NCBI GenBank assembly: GCA_031552535.1
Contig: JAVBMJ010000072.1
Location: 1 to 14,590, forward strand
Length of the DNA: 14,590 nucleotides
Direction of reading: 5' to 3'
Source: JAVBMJ01 sp031552535
GTDB taxonomy: Bacteria; Bacteroidota; Bacteroidia; Bacteroidales; Rikenellaceae
The notes under the pieces are model-generated. The model ran no database searches. It saw only the letters and a list, made by a program, of their open reading frames with translations, and was not told where the DNA came from. Each line of letters starts with the position of its first letter. Position 1 is the stretch's first letter. Shown one piece after another: positions 5,950-12,507 of the stretch. A program made the position numbers and the translations under genes.

Positions 5950-7419
5950 TTATTTGATCCTCTGAAGCAGAGCCTGTTTAGTGTCGGAAGCTTTAAGCAT
6001 ATTCACAAAATATAGGGCGTCCGACTTGCCGGAGGCGCTTTTGCCTGCCTCGTATCTCTCGACAAAATGTGTGGCGTGCGACACGAGGGCCTTGCGGCAA
6101 TCAAGATTGAGCGCCAAAGCATCGGCATAATCGCCATAGGAAAGTCCCGTGACCGAAGTGGAAGAAGCTACGGACGTAATTTTCGACTTCTGTAACCCTT
6201 TAAGATTGACCGTTAGCGACGGATAGTAGAAATACTCTCCCGACGGCATAGACACGGTTATCTTCAAGGCGTTGCCGTCGACGATCTTCTGCACCGTCCC
6301 GTGGGTGCGGTAGTAGTTGTATTCATAGTACTCCTCCTGCGAGGGAACCCATACCGAATCGTCGCCGTCTTTGCCATACGTGTTGTTGAGCCACAACAGG
6401 AACTGCGCCCAGGCGCTGTCTGTCCCGTGTACGCCGACCAATATGGCCTTGCGGTTCTCTTTTGCCAACGAAAGTTGCCCCTGGATGGCGCTCTTCACCG
6501 TCTCCGGGTTGTCGTGGAACGCCCTATGGAGAAGGACCTTACCAAGGTCGCCCGAAACCAGGAACGGATACAGGGGGTCGGCGCTGAATCCCGAACCGCC
6601 GGCCTGGGCGGTCATCGTCTGGATGGGAGCATAGCTCTGTGCCGCAACTACGTATGTTTTGTTGCCGTTGGGCTCGGCCAGGAACTTGCACCCGCGGCCC
6701 GACAGTTTGTCGAGAATCAGGGTTTGCACCGCGCCATAGTGCTGGAGGATGGTGGGGGCGGAATTGACGTCGGTGGAGTTGACGTCGTGGAAAGCTATGC
6801 CGACGCCGTAGTTGCACATCTCGACCACGTTTTCCCACATAAGCCCGTTGCGCATGAAGAAGCGGTAGTAGTTCGACGTGTTGCCCCTATCCACAACCGC
6901 CTTGTCGTTCATCCATGACCACTCGGGAGCGAGGGTCGTGGCAAAAGAGAAACGGACCTCGTTGCCCGCACCGTCGGTCGAACCCAGGGTTTTGCCAAGC
7001 GACGAGGCGTCGGGCGGCAGATCGCCGGCGGCAAGTTGCGAGGCGTTGTAATAATATTGCGCAGAAAGCGGTTTGCCGTTGATCGCGGCCCATGTGCAGC
7101 AATAAGCAGCCTGCTTGCAATCGTCCTGTGTGAGCATCAAAAGCCACGACTTATTGTACTTAAGTGCGGGTACCGACGCCGTTACTGCGCCCAGATCGAC
7201 AGTCCCGTCTGTCTGAAACGTAATCTCGGCCACCACATTACGTGCTTCGCCGCTGAAAGGATAGATGTATGAAACGACGGGATCGGGATCCGGGTCCGGG
7301 TCCGGGTCCGGGCCGGGTCCGGGAGGCACATCGTCGGATTTGAGGCACGAGACGGTTAAAAAAGCGGCAAAGAAAATAATGGACGTTCTGGCACTCCGGC
7401 TAAACTCTCTAAAAACCAT
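5950..7419 (-). CDS. Surface lipoprotein, possibly polysaccharide-deacetylase-like
   Basis: The 489-aa product has a lipoprotein signal with lipobox LTVSC and the acylated Cys at 25. A flexible Gly-Pro/Asp-Pro linker follows (about 33-47, encoded by a hexanucleotide repeat). The remainder is one large domain. LLMLTQDD (93-100) resembles the T-x-DD start of NodB-type deacetylases, and a later GVGIAFHDVNS and ILVGVHGTDS carry further His/Asp candidates, but I do not see the full NodB metal triad. Cys101, Cys107 and Cys108 just after the DD are unusual. The C-terminal 120 residues look like a beta-sandwich. The protein is probably exported to the outer membrane. It stands alone, with a long structured leader. 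The function call is weak; the lipoprotein call is strong. Confidence 0.7.
   Translation of the reverse strand: MVFREFSRSARTSIIFFAAFLTVSCLKSDDVPPGPGPDPDPDPDPDPVVSYIYPFSGEARNVVAEITFQTDGTVDLGAVTASVPALKYNKSWLLMLTQDDCKQAAYCCTWAAINGKPLSAQYYYNASQLAAGDLPPDASSLGKTLGSTDGAGNEVRFSFATTLAPEWSWMNDKAVVDRGNTSNYYRFFMRNGLMWENVVEMCNYGVGIAFHDVNSTDVNSAPTILQHYGAVQTLILDKLSGRGCKFLAEPNGNKTYVVAAQSYAPIQTMTAQAGGSGFSADPLYPFLVSGDLGKVLLHRAFHDNPETVKSAIQGQLSLAKENRKAILVGVHGTDSAWAQFLLWLNNTYGKDGDDSVWVPSQEEYYEYNYYRTHGTVQKIVDGNALKITVSMPSGEYFYYPSLTVNLKGLQKSKITSVASSTSVTGLSYGDYADALALNLDCRKALVSHATHFVERYEAGKSASGKSDALYFVNMLKASDTKQALLQRIK
7281..7322. repeat. Hexanucleotide tandem repeat coding for the Asp-Pro linker
   Basis: About seven 6-bp units of the type GGTCCG (variants GATCGG, GATCCG, GGCCGG) run in register. 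On the minus strand they encode alternating Pro with Asp or Gly, just after the lipoprotein Cys. Gain or loss of a unit keeps the frame and changes only linker length. Confidence 0.8.
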
Positions 7420-7476
7420 GGCAGTAATGCGAACATTTCTGCCAGCCCCAAACAGACGGTTAAATTATAAAAGAAA

Positions 7477-7680
7477 GCGTGAGGCTGTAAGACTTATTTT
7501 AAGAGTTAGGCTCTGGTATGCCCCGAGTATAAAATAAGCAACAACCCCACGCCATATATCGACCGTATGCCAATAGCATACGGATAGATATACTAACGCA
7601 GAAGAGGTTAGGCCTATTCTCTACTCAGAAAAATTTACCAGATTTAACTCTGAGAATAAAGCTTAAACACTTTCAGTGTT
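7477..7680 (-). ncRNA. Hairpin-rich leader RNA or small RNA upstream of the surface lipoprotein
   Basis: Reading the minus strand there are four consecutive hairpins: arms 7675-7680/7666-7671; 7649-7654/7624-7629; a nested pair 7587-7592/7555-7560 with 7576-7583/7563-7570 (CCGTATGC with GCATACGG); and a long one with outer 12-bp arms 7541-7552/7477-7488 and inner 9-bp arms 7530-7538/7493-7501. In the last, two outer pairs are G-U on the minus strand but would be A-C mismatches on the plus strand, so minus-strand RNA is favoured. It is followed by TTTCTTTT, which suggests a terminator. It matches no riboswitch I know. Confidence 0.5.
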
Positions 7681-7714
7681 CCGATATGTGAGCCGGACCA
7701 AAGGGACCGACCCG

Positions 7715-7722
7715 CAAATATA
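7715..7722 (-). promoter_or_regulatory. -7 box upstream of the structured leader
   Basis: TATATTTG on the minus strand is a perfect Bacteroidota -7 box. Transcription would start near 7710, just before the first hairpin of the leader, about 290 nt from the lipoprotein start at 7419. No TTTG is seen at the -33 distance. Confidence 0.45.
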
Positions 7723-7842
7723 CGGAATAATTCCCACTTTTAAGTGTCTTTTCCCTCCAGGGGGTTGTTGCATGACAAAGTTATGTCTATCTTTTCAGAA
7801 AAACCATACCGGACAATACTTTCTTTCTGGTGATTTAGGGGA

Positions 7843-7972
7843 TTCCGGATCACGCCGCCCCGGCAGGGGCGTGTCTTCAGGCCGCAGCCGGCAGGGGCGC
7901 AATCGAAGCCGAAAGCGCACGATCAGCCCTCCACCCGGGTGGCTGCGGACTGCAAACTTCGCAAGGCGAAGT
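7843..7972 (-). repeat. Structured intergenic repeat, copy 2
   Basis: On the minus strand a 7-bp hairpin ACTTCGC-CTT-GCGAAGT (7972-7956) is followed after 7 nt by CCGCAGCC (7948-7941) pairing with GGCTGCGG (7889-7882) across 51 nt. Copy 1 at 5763-5863 has 8 nt and 52 nt at these points. CCGCAGCCACCCGG is identical in both. This copy has an extra GC-rich hairpin (GCCCC/GGGGC, 7857-7870) before the shared GATCCGGAA (7851-7843). Confidence 0.65.
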
Positions 7973-8025
7973 ATATAACGCTGAAAACCAGCGAATTAAC
8001 GTATGTATAAATACATTTTCAACCC

Positions 8026-8192
8026 TTAGAAATTGTTTAAAAATATTAATCTTGTTCTTTTCCTGCTGTTTGCCGCGCTTTTTCGCGGTGGAATTCGTTA
8101 AATAGGAGCCACTATTCGCCTCATTCCTCCACAAAAAATCATCGACAAACAGATGTAAAATAACTTCGGTAATATTCTTAAACAGTTTCTTA
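8026..8192. mobile_element. MITE-like element, family A, copy 1
   Basis: The ends 8026-8048 and 8170-8192 are inverted repeats matching at 20 of 23 positions (AGAAATTGTTTAAAAATATT against the reverse complement of AATATTCTTAAACAGTTTCT). Inside are further nested palindromes: 8066-8075 with 8143-8152, and CCGCG/CGCGG at 8073-8088. Both ends and about 15 bp of adjoining sequence recur at 12317-12468. There is no transposase gene and no clear target duplication. Confidence 0.65.
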
Positions 8193-8228
8193 GAGGCTGT
8201 TTTCTCCAACCTGCTTTTCGGACCGGTG

Positions 8229-8903
8229 CTATTCTGCCGGTGAAACGCCCTGCGGCCCGGCGTTGGCGGCAAAATATTTGCACCACTGTGCTATGCCGCA
8301 CTCCCGGCACCGTGGTTTGCGGGCCAGGCACACATAGCGCCCGTGCAGGATCAGCCAATGATGAGCCAGGGGCAAAAGATGCGACGGGATGCGGGCGGTG
8401 AGTTGAAGTTCGGTCTGGAGCGGCGTTTTGGCTCCTTCGGTCAACCCGATGCGGGCCGCAACGCGGAACACATGGGTGTCGACAGGCATCACCTCGCGCG
8501 AAAAAAATACGGCGCCTACCACATTGGCCGTCTTACGGCCCACACCGGGCAGTTTCTGCAACTCCTCCACCTCGTCCGGGACCACTCCGCCGTAATCGGC
8601 CACCAGTTTACGCGCCATTGCCGCAAGGTTGCGAGCCTTGTTATTGGGGTACGATATGCTCTTGATGTACGGGTATATCTCCTCGGCTGAAACGGCCGCC
8701 ATCGATCCGGCTGTAGGAAAACGCTCGAAAAGCGCCGGGGTGGTCATGTTGACCCGTTTGTCGGTGCACTGCGCCGAAAGTATGACCGCCACCAGCAACT
8801 GGTAGGGATCCTTGTAGTGCAACTCCGATTCCGCCACCGGCATATGGTCCGTGAACCACTCTATAACACCTTTATATCTTTCGTCGACAGTCATGATATC
8901 CAT
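8229..8903 (-). CDS. nth: Endonuclease III (DNA glycosylase/AP lyase)
   Basis: The 224-aa product removes oxidised pyrimidines and cuts the AP site in base excision repair. The helix-hairpin-helix LPGVGRKTA lies at 118-126 with the catalytic Lys124, and VDTHVFR at 141-147 carries the catalytic Asp142. The C-terminal [4Fe-4S] loop has Cys192, 199, 202 and 208 with the family's 6-2-5 spacing. SAQCTDKRVN at 43-52 is also typical. Length and residue positions are nearly those of the E. coli enzyme. It follows the DUF721 gene after 61 bp on the same strand, so co-transcription with recF is likely. A second ATG three codons in (8894) is equally possible as the start. Confidence 0.96.
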   Translation of the reverse strand: MDIMTVDERYKGVIEWFTDHMPVAESELHYKDPYQLLVAVILSAQCTDKRVNMTTPALFERFPTAGSMAAVSAEEIYPYIKSISYPNNKARNLAAMARKLVADYGGVVPDEVEELQKLPGVGRKTANVVGAVFFSREVMPVDTHVFRVAARIGLTEGAKTPLQTELQLTARIPSHLLPLAHHWLILHGRYVCLARKPRCRECGIAQWCKYFAANAGPQGVSPAE

Positions 8904-8964
8904 ATCGTTTTATTGCATGATTTCGCCGGATCACCCCTCGTCCTGAATCGTGGTGCTCTGTGAA

Positions 8965-9258
8965 CTATTTGACTATCACATTGCGAATGGTATCGCCGCC
9001 GAGCCGCCGGTTGATCTCGGCCACCAGATAGCCGCGCCTCATAAACACCTCGTTGCGCACTACCGACGAGGCTATGGTAACGTGAAGCACCCCGCGCGAA
9101 ATATTTATAGAAGTGGTCATGCCGGCGATATACGATCCCACGATCTCCGCCCATATGTCGGGGATCTTCGCTTCGTTTATCTTGCGGGCAATGTTGGGGC
9201 AATCTTTAAGGAAATCGGTCCACAGGTCGCCCATCCGCACCGGATACGTACGCCTCAT
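8965..9258 (-). CDS. DUF721 (DciA-like) protein
   Basis: The 97-aa product is a DUF721 domain protein. It shows WTDFLKDCPNIARKINEAKI, then WAEIVGSYIAGMTTSINISR with a conserved Trp and Val-Gly, and a beta part LHVTIASSVVRNEVFMRR that ends in a helix. Relatives include DciA, which helps load the replicative helicase in many bacteria. In this short form the role is inferred from the family and from position next to recF. Its ATG overlaps the recF stop by 4 bp (ATGA), which points to coupled translation. Confidence 0.88.
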   Translation of the reverse strand: MRRTYPVRMGDLWTDFLKDCPNIARKINEAKIPDIWAEIVGSYIAGMTTSINISRGVLHVTIASSVVRNEVFMRRGYLVAEINRRLGGDTIRNVIVK

Positions 9259-10349
9259 AAAACCTCCCCGTTTACGATGTTGTGCAACGAATAGTACTTT
9301 CCTTGACTATCGAGTATCTCGCTTAATTTAACCTTGTTGCAGTCGGTTATGAAGATCTGCCCGAAGCCGTCGCCCGAAACCAGGTCCAACAGGCGCTCAA
9401 CGCGGGAGGTGTCGAGTTTGTCGAATATATCGTCAAGAAGAAGAATCGGCTTCTCGCCCCTGGCCATGGTGGTTATCGTATACTGGGCAAGTTTAAGCGC
9501 CACCAGGAACGATTTTTGCTGCCCCTGCGACCCGTATTTTTTCAACTGATGCTCCCCGATGCTCATCACCATGTCGTCGCGATGGACTCCCGATGTGGTG
9601 AAGCGGTTGATCATGTCACGCTGGCGGTTCCCACATAGCAGATCGGACAACGGGGTGTCGTTCAACTCCGAGCGGTAGCCCAGTTCCACCTTCTCGCGAT
9701 CGTCCGACAGCATGCGGTAGTACTCGCCGGTGAGCGGGGCCAACTGCGCGATTATCTCGCTCCGGCGGCGGTGAACGGCCTCTCCGGCACAGCACAACTG
9801 GTCGTCGAGCACTTCGAGAATATCGCCGGACGCCGGCGTCCAGGGACTCTTCAACAGGTTGTTGCGCTCTTCGAGGATATGGTTGTAGCGCACCATCGAT
9901 ACGAGATAACTGCCGTCTATCTGGGATATTATGGCGTTGAGGTATTTACGCCGCTGGTCGGCGGCATCGTGGATCAGAAACGTGTCGACAGGAGCGACCA
10001 CAACAACCGGGAAGAGCCCTATGTGGTCCGACAGGCGCTCATACTCCTTCCCGTTGCGCCTGAAGGTCTTGCCGGCGCCGCGCCTGAATCCGCACACAAC
10101 CTCTTCGGCGCCGCCCGAATCGCTGAGATAACGCCCCTCGGCAACGAACGCCTCCTGGCCGTGGCGCGTACATTGGGCGTCGCTCATGGTCTGGGCGCTC
10201 TTGCACATGGAGAGGTAGTATATCGCATCCATAATGTTGGTTTTGCCGGCACCGTTATCCCCTACAAAACAGGTGATGCGCGACGGAAACGTCAACGACG
10301 CCTCGGCGATATTCTTGAAATTTATTATATTTAGAGACTCTATCTTCAT
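9255..10349 (-). CDS. recF: DNA replication and repair protein RecF
   Basis: The 364-aa product is an SMC-like ATPase that acts with RecO and RecR to load RecA at single-strand gaps. The Walker A GDNGAGKT lies at 30-37, the signature region KKYGSQGQQKSFLVALKLAQ follows TSGVHRDDM in the C-terminal half, and the Walker B PILLLDD lies at 301-307. The length is normal. The stop overlaps the DUF721 start by 4 bp. Upstream are two direct repeats, each with a TACCTTTG -7 box. Gene order (TPR and ribH divergent from recF and DUF721) is, from memory, common in Bacteroidales. Confidence 0.96.
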   Translation of the reverse strand: MKIESLNIINFKNIAEASLTFPSRITCFVGDNGAGKTNIMDAIYYLSMCKSAQTMSDAQCTRHGQEAFVAEGRYLSDSGGAEEVVCGFRRGAGKTFRRNGKEYERLSDHIGLFPVVVVAPVDTFLIHDAADQRRKYLNAIISQIDGSYLVSMVRYNHILEERNNLLKSPWTPASGDILEVLDDQLCCAGEAVHRRRSEIIAQLAPLTGEYYRMLSDDREKVELGYRSELNDTPLSDLLCGNRQRDMINRFTTSGVHRDDMVMSIGEHQLKKYGSQGQQKSFLVALKLAQYTITTMARGEKPILLLDDIFDKLDTSRVERLLDLVSGDGFGQIFITDCNKVKLSEILDSQGKYYSLHNIVNGEVL

Positions 10350-10360
10350 CGGGCAATCAC

Positions 10361-10422
10361 AAAACCGGCTTTCAAAGGTACGTTTTTTCGTGCAACAGTA
10401 AAACCGGCTCCCAAAGGTACGG
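10361..10422 (-). promoter_or_regulatory. Duplicated recF promoter
   Basis: Two direct repeats, 10361-10383 and 10400-10422 (39-bp period, about 20 of 23 identical), each contain TACCTTTG on the minus strand (10380-10373 and 10419-10412), perfect -7 boxes. The proximal one has TTTT 19 nt upstream and would start transcription about 17 nt before the recF ATG. The distal copy abuts the palindromic repeat cluster starting near 10430. Confidence 0.55.
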
Positions 10423-10430
10423 TTTCTGAC

Positions 10431-10451
10431 TTAGAGTCTGTCTAATTTTCC
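10431..10451 (+). repeat. Solo end of a family B palindromic element
   Basis: TTAGAGTCTGTCTAATTTTCC matches the left end of the element at 10501 at 19 of 21 positions, in the same orientation. It also matches the right end in inverted orientation, slightly better at the outer edge (CTTAGAG). It may be an older or nested copy. Confidence 0.6.
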
Positions 10452-10500
10452 GATGGAAATACTACAATTTTTCCCACCGGTCGTTTTCCGGATGAAAATA

Positions 10501-10666
10501 TAAGAGTCTGTCTAAATTTCCTGGGGGAAATAGTTGCGAATTATTTTCAGGGCTATTTCAGGCGAAAATCGAGGAGAATAGTGGTGCTATGTGACGATAT
10601 TTTCGTAAAAAAGAGGCCAAAAAGAACCGACAAATAGTTGCCTCAGGAAATTTAGACAGACTCTAA
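10501..10666. mobile_element. MITE-like element, family B
   Basis: The ends 10501-10526 and 10641-10666 are inverted repeats matching at 24 of 26 positions, with the core AGAGTCTGTCTAAATTTCCT. The internal part has a smaller stem (GCGAAAATCG near 10562 with CGATATTTTCG near 10595) and no ORF. It is a short non-autonomous element between the recF and TPR promoters. Confidence 0.65.
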
Positions 10667-10783
10667 GCACATAATCTTTGGCATAAATCCGAAAACAGCC
10701 CTGAAGACAGCACCGGAAAATCAAAAATTCCGTGTTAAAATCTACCGGGCTTTATATAAAAATAAAATTATGACGCGGCGGGG

Positions 10784-10813
10784 TTTGAATTTAGCTAAAA
10801 AGATGTAATTTTG
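10784..10813 (+). promoter_or_regulatory. Promoter of the TPR gene
   Basis: TTTG at 10784-10787, 18 nt, then TAATTTTG at 10806-10813 match the Bacteroidota -33 and -7 boxes. Transcription would start near 10818, about 40 nt before the ATG at 10861. Confidence 0.6.
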
Positions 10814-10860
10814 CGGGGATTAACCGGAAGTATTATCCTTTCGCAAAAATAAAAACCGTT

Positions 10861-11556
10861 ATGTCAGCAAAGAAGTCTCAAACAGGGGAACAGGATCCCG
10901 AGGTGGTAATCGAATCGGCGATAGGCAAAACCGAAGAATTTATCTACGCCAACGGCAAAAGCCTTTTGACCGCACTGGCCGTTATTGTGGTCGTAGCCGG
11001 CGGTTATTTCGGGTATAAATATATGTATGCGGCTCCGCGTGCGGAAAAAGCTGCGGGTGCTATCTATGTGGCCGAACAACTGTTTGCTGTCGATTCTTTT
11101 GCCCTTGCGTTAAATGGCGACGGCAATAACGACGGTTTCCTGCAGGTGATCGGGCGTTACGGTTCGACACCACAGGGCAATGTGGCAAAACACTATGCAG
11201 GTATATGTTATCTGAAACTGGGGGATCAGGCTAATGCGCTGAAATACCTGTCGATGTATAAGTCGCAGAAAGGTGCGCCGGCCGAAATAATCAATGCCCA
11301 GAACCTCGGGTTGCAAGGCGACATCAACATGCAACAGGGTAAAGACAAGGAAGCTGCGGCATTTTATGACAATGCGGTCGCGGCGAGCGCCAATCCGTTT
11401 ACAGCCCCCATATTCCTGAAAAAAGCAGGGCTTTGCTACGAGAAACTCGGCGACAAAAAAACAGCCCTGGAGCGTTACGGGCGCATCCGTGATGAATTCG
11501 GTTCGAGCATGGAAGCACGCGATATAGATAAATATATAGGCAGGGCCGAACAGTAA
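10861..11556 (+). CDS. Membrane-anchored tetratricopeptide repeat protein (YfgM-like)
   Basis: The 231-aa product has a charged N-terminus, one membrane segment (about 34-54, TALAVIVVVAGGYFGYKYMY), and a soluble part with TPR units. Clear units are near 109-135 (AKHYAGICYLKLGDQANALKYL) and 186-212 (LKKAGLCYEKLGDKKTALERY), with a weaker one between. The layout, a cytoplasmic tail, one helix and periplasmic TPRs, resembles YfgM, a translocon-associated chaperone partner in E. coli; this is a resemblance only. A good promoter precedes it. The next gene is ribH on the same strand, but a terminator-like hairpin stands between, so they may not be one operon. Confidence 0.85.
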   Translation: MSAKKSQTGEQDPEVVIESAIGKTEEFIYANGKSLLTALAVIVVVAGGYFGYKYMYAAPRAEKAAGAIYVAEQLFAVDSFALALNGDGNNDGFLQVIGRYGSTPQGNVAKHYAGICYLKLGDQANALKYLSMYKSQKGAPAEIINAQNLGLQGDINMQQGKDKEAAAFYDNAVAASANPFTAPIFLKKAGLCYEKLGDKKTALERYGRIRDEFGSSMEARDIDKYIGRAEQ

Positions 11557-11557
11557 A

Positions 11558-11572
11558 CCCTCTCTAAGAGGG
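11558..11572 (+). repeat. Small hairpin after the TPR gene, next to a family B-like end
   Basis: CCCTCT-CTA-AGAGGG forms a 6-bp stem 1 bp after the TPR stop. No T-tract follows, so it is a poor terminator. The sequence TAAGAGGGGCTGTCTGA at 11565 resembles the family B ends, and a second such end, TAAGAGACTGTCTAA, lies at 11733-11747 in the same orientation. Confidence 0.4.
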
Positions 11573-11749
11573 GCTGTCTGATGATTGGGATGGGTTCCGG
11601 TTCGCTTTGGAATTGATCCAGGTTCTGTGATTTCCGTTTTGAGATCGAGGCCGGGCTATGAGTGTCGACAATCTCCGGCTTCCCTGACTGTTTTTACATG
11701 GAAAATTTATATAGGCTCTAACACCTGTGTTGTAAGAGACTGTCTAAGC

Positions 11750-11789
11750 GCCCGGGAAGCCTTCGGACTTTTCGGGCACTTTTATTTTT
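11750..11789 (+). terminator. Intrinsic terminator or attenuator just upstream of ribH
   Basis: GCCCGGGAAG (11750-11759) pairs with CTTTTCGGGC (11768-11777), including two G-U pairs valid only for plus-strand RNA. The loop holds a C-UUCG-G tetraloop, and ACTTTTATTTTT follows. The T-tract ends 9 nt before the ribH ATG at 11798. It could stop readthrough from the TPR gene or act as a leader attenuator for ribH. Confidence 0.65.
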
Positions 11790-11797
11790 GATAAATT

Positions 11798-12319
11798 ATG
11801 GCTACAAAACATCGACAATTGTCTTCCAATGATATGCGCCTGCCGTCGGCAGAGGATATGCGCATAGGCATCGTTGTGTCGGAATGGAACAGCGATGTTA
11901 CCGAATCACTACTCAAAGGTGCTGTCAAGACGCTGCACAAGGCCGGATGCGCCGATCACGACATTGTGATAAAATATGTCCCGGGGACGTTCGAGCTGGC
12001 ATTGGGTGCGCAGTTTATGGCCGAGTATGCCGATGTCGATGGTGTGATTGTTCTGGGATGTGTCGTTCAGGGTGAAACGCGCCATTTCGATTTCGTATGC
12101 CAGGGAGTTACCCATGGCGTTACTAAGTTGATGCTTGAGATGAATATTCCGGTGGCTTTCGGCGTCCTGACCACCGAAAATATGGAACAAGCCCTCGACC
12201 GCGCCGGCGGCAAGTACGGCAACAAAGGAGAAGAAGCAGCCGCGACCGTACTCAAGATGGTCGCCCTGCAATGGGACATGGAAGATGCCATGCAGGATAG
12301 CGATATCAATGTTAACTAA
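11798..12319 (+). CDS. ribH: 6,7-dimethyl-8-ribityllumazine synthase
   Basis: The 173-aa enzyme condenses 5-amino-6-ribitylamino-uracil with dihydroxybutanone phosphate in riboflavin synthesis. Motifs in order: MRIGIVVSEWNSDVTESLLKGA (21-42, substrate pocket), VPGTFELALGAQF (61-73), and VIVLGCVVQGETRHFDFV (83-100) with the phosphate-binding Gly-Glu-Thr and the catalytic His96, followed by PVAFGVLTTENMEQALDRAGG. The C-terminal tail (VALQWDMEDAMQDSDINVN) is ordinary. The TAA stop is the first three bases of a MITE-like element's terminal repeat, so the insertion reaches the coding end. The usual assembly is an icosahedral or pentameric shell. No other rib gene lies in the window. Confidence 0.96.
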   Translation: MATKHRQLSSNDMRLPSAEDMRIGIVVSEWNSDVTESLLKGAVKTLHKAGCADHDIVIKYVPGTFELALGAQFMAEYADVDGVIVLGCVVQGETRHFDFVCQGVTHGVTKLMLEMNIPVAFGVLTTENMEQALDRAGGKYGNKGEEAAATVLKMVALQWDMEDAMQDSDINVN

Positions 12320-12468
12320 GAAACTGTTTAAAAATATTTCTTTCGTTCTTTTCGAGTCTTTTTTATGCCTTTGCTCCGGGAACTGAGGCGCATAACTAGG
12401 ACTACGGGGCAAAAGCATTTATAAATACACCAAAAATGACTTCGGTAATATTTTTTAACAGTTTCTGA
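12317..12468. mobile_element. MITE-like element, family A, copy 2
   Basis: The ends 12317-12339 and 12446-12468 are inverted repeats matching at 20 of 23 positions (core AAGAAACTGTTTAAAAATATT). The interior has a 14-bp imperfect stem, 12365-12378 with 12405-12418. ACTTCGGTAATATT next to the right end is also found in copy 1 (8163-8176, one position differing), while the middles are unrelated in sequence. Confidence 0.65.
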
Positions 12469-12507
12469 TCAGATAGCATAAAATCCGTTATTTAAATTCG
12501 AAATGAA

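Larger units (their letters stand above)
7420..8228. other. Non-coding region of about 800 bp
   Basis: It holds the lipoprotein leader and its promoter box, copy 2 of the structured repeat, and a 167-bp MITE-like element close to the nth stop. A small hairpin CGCTG/CAGCG lies at 7979-7993. I see nothing in 7723-7842. The minus-strand ORF 7877-8272 crosses the repeat, the MITE and the nth 3' end, and I regard it as spurious. Confidence 0.65.
10350..10860. other. Divergent intergenic region between recF and the TPR gene
   Basis: The 511 bp hold the duplicated recF promoter, a solo family B end, a full family B element and the TPR promoter. Between 10667 and 10783 I see only A/T-rich sequence with a weak stem (CGGAA/TTCCG). 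No gene is supported. Confidence 0.7.

Noticed and set aside
7877..8272. 131-aa minus-strand ORF overlapping the nth 3' end
   Set aside because: It runs through nth in another frame, then the MITE-like element and the structured repeat; a composite with no domain.
11574..11749. FMN riboswitch upstream of ribH
   Set aside because: The conserved FMN aptamer segments are not present; only weak stems such as GCCGG/CCGGC are seen.
11585..11791. 68-aa ORF between the TPR gene and ribH
   Set aside because: It covers the terminator hairpin and a repeat end, and has no recognisable features.
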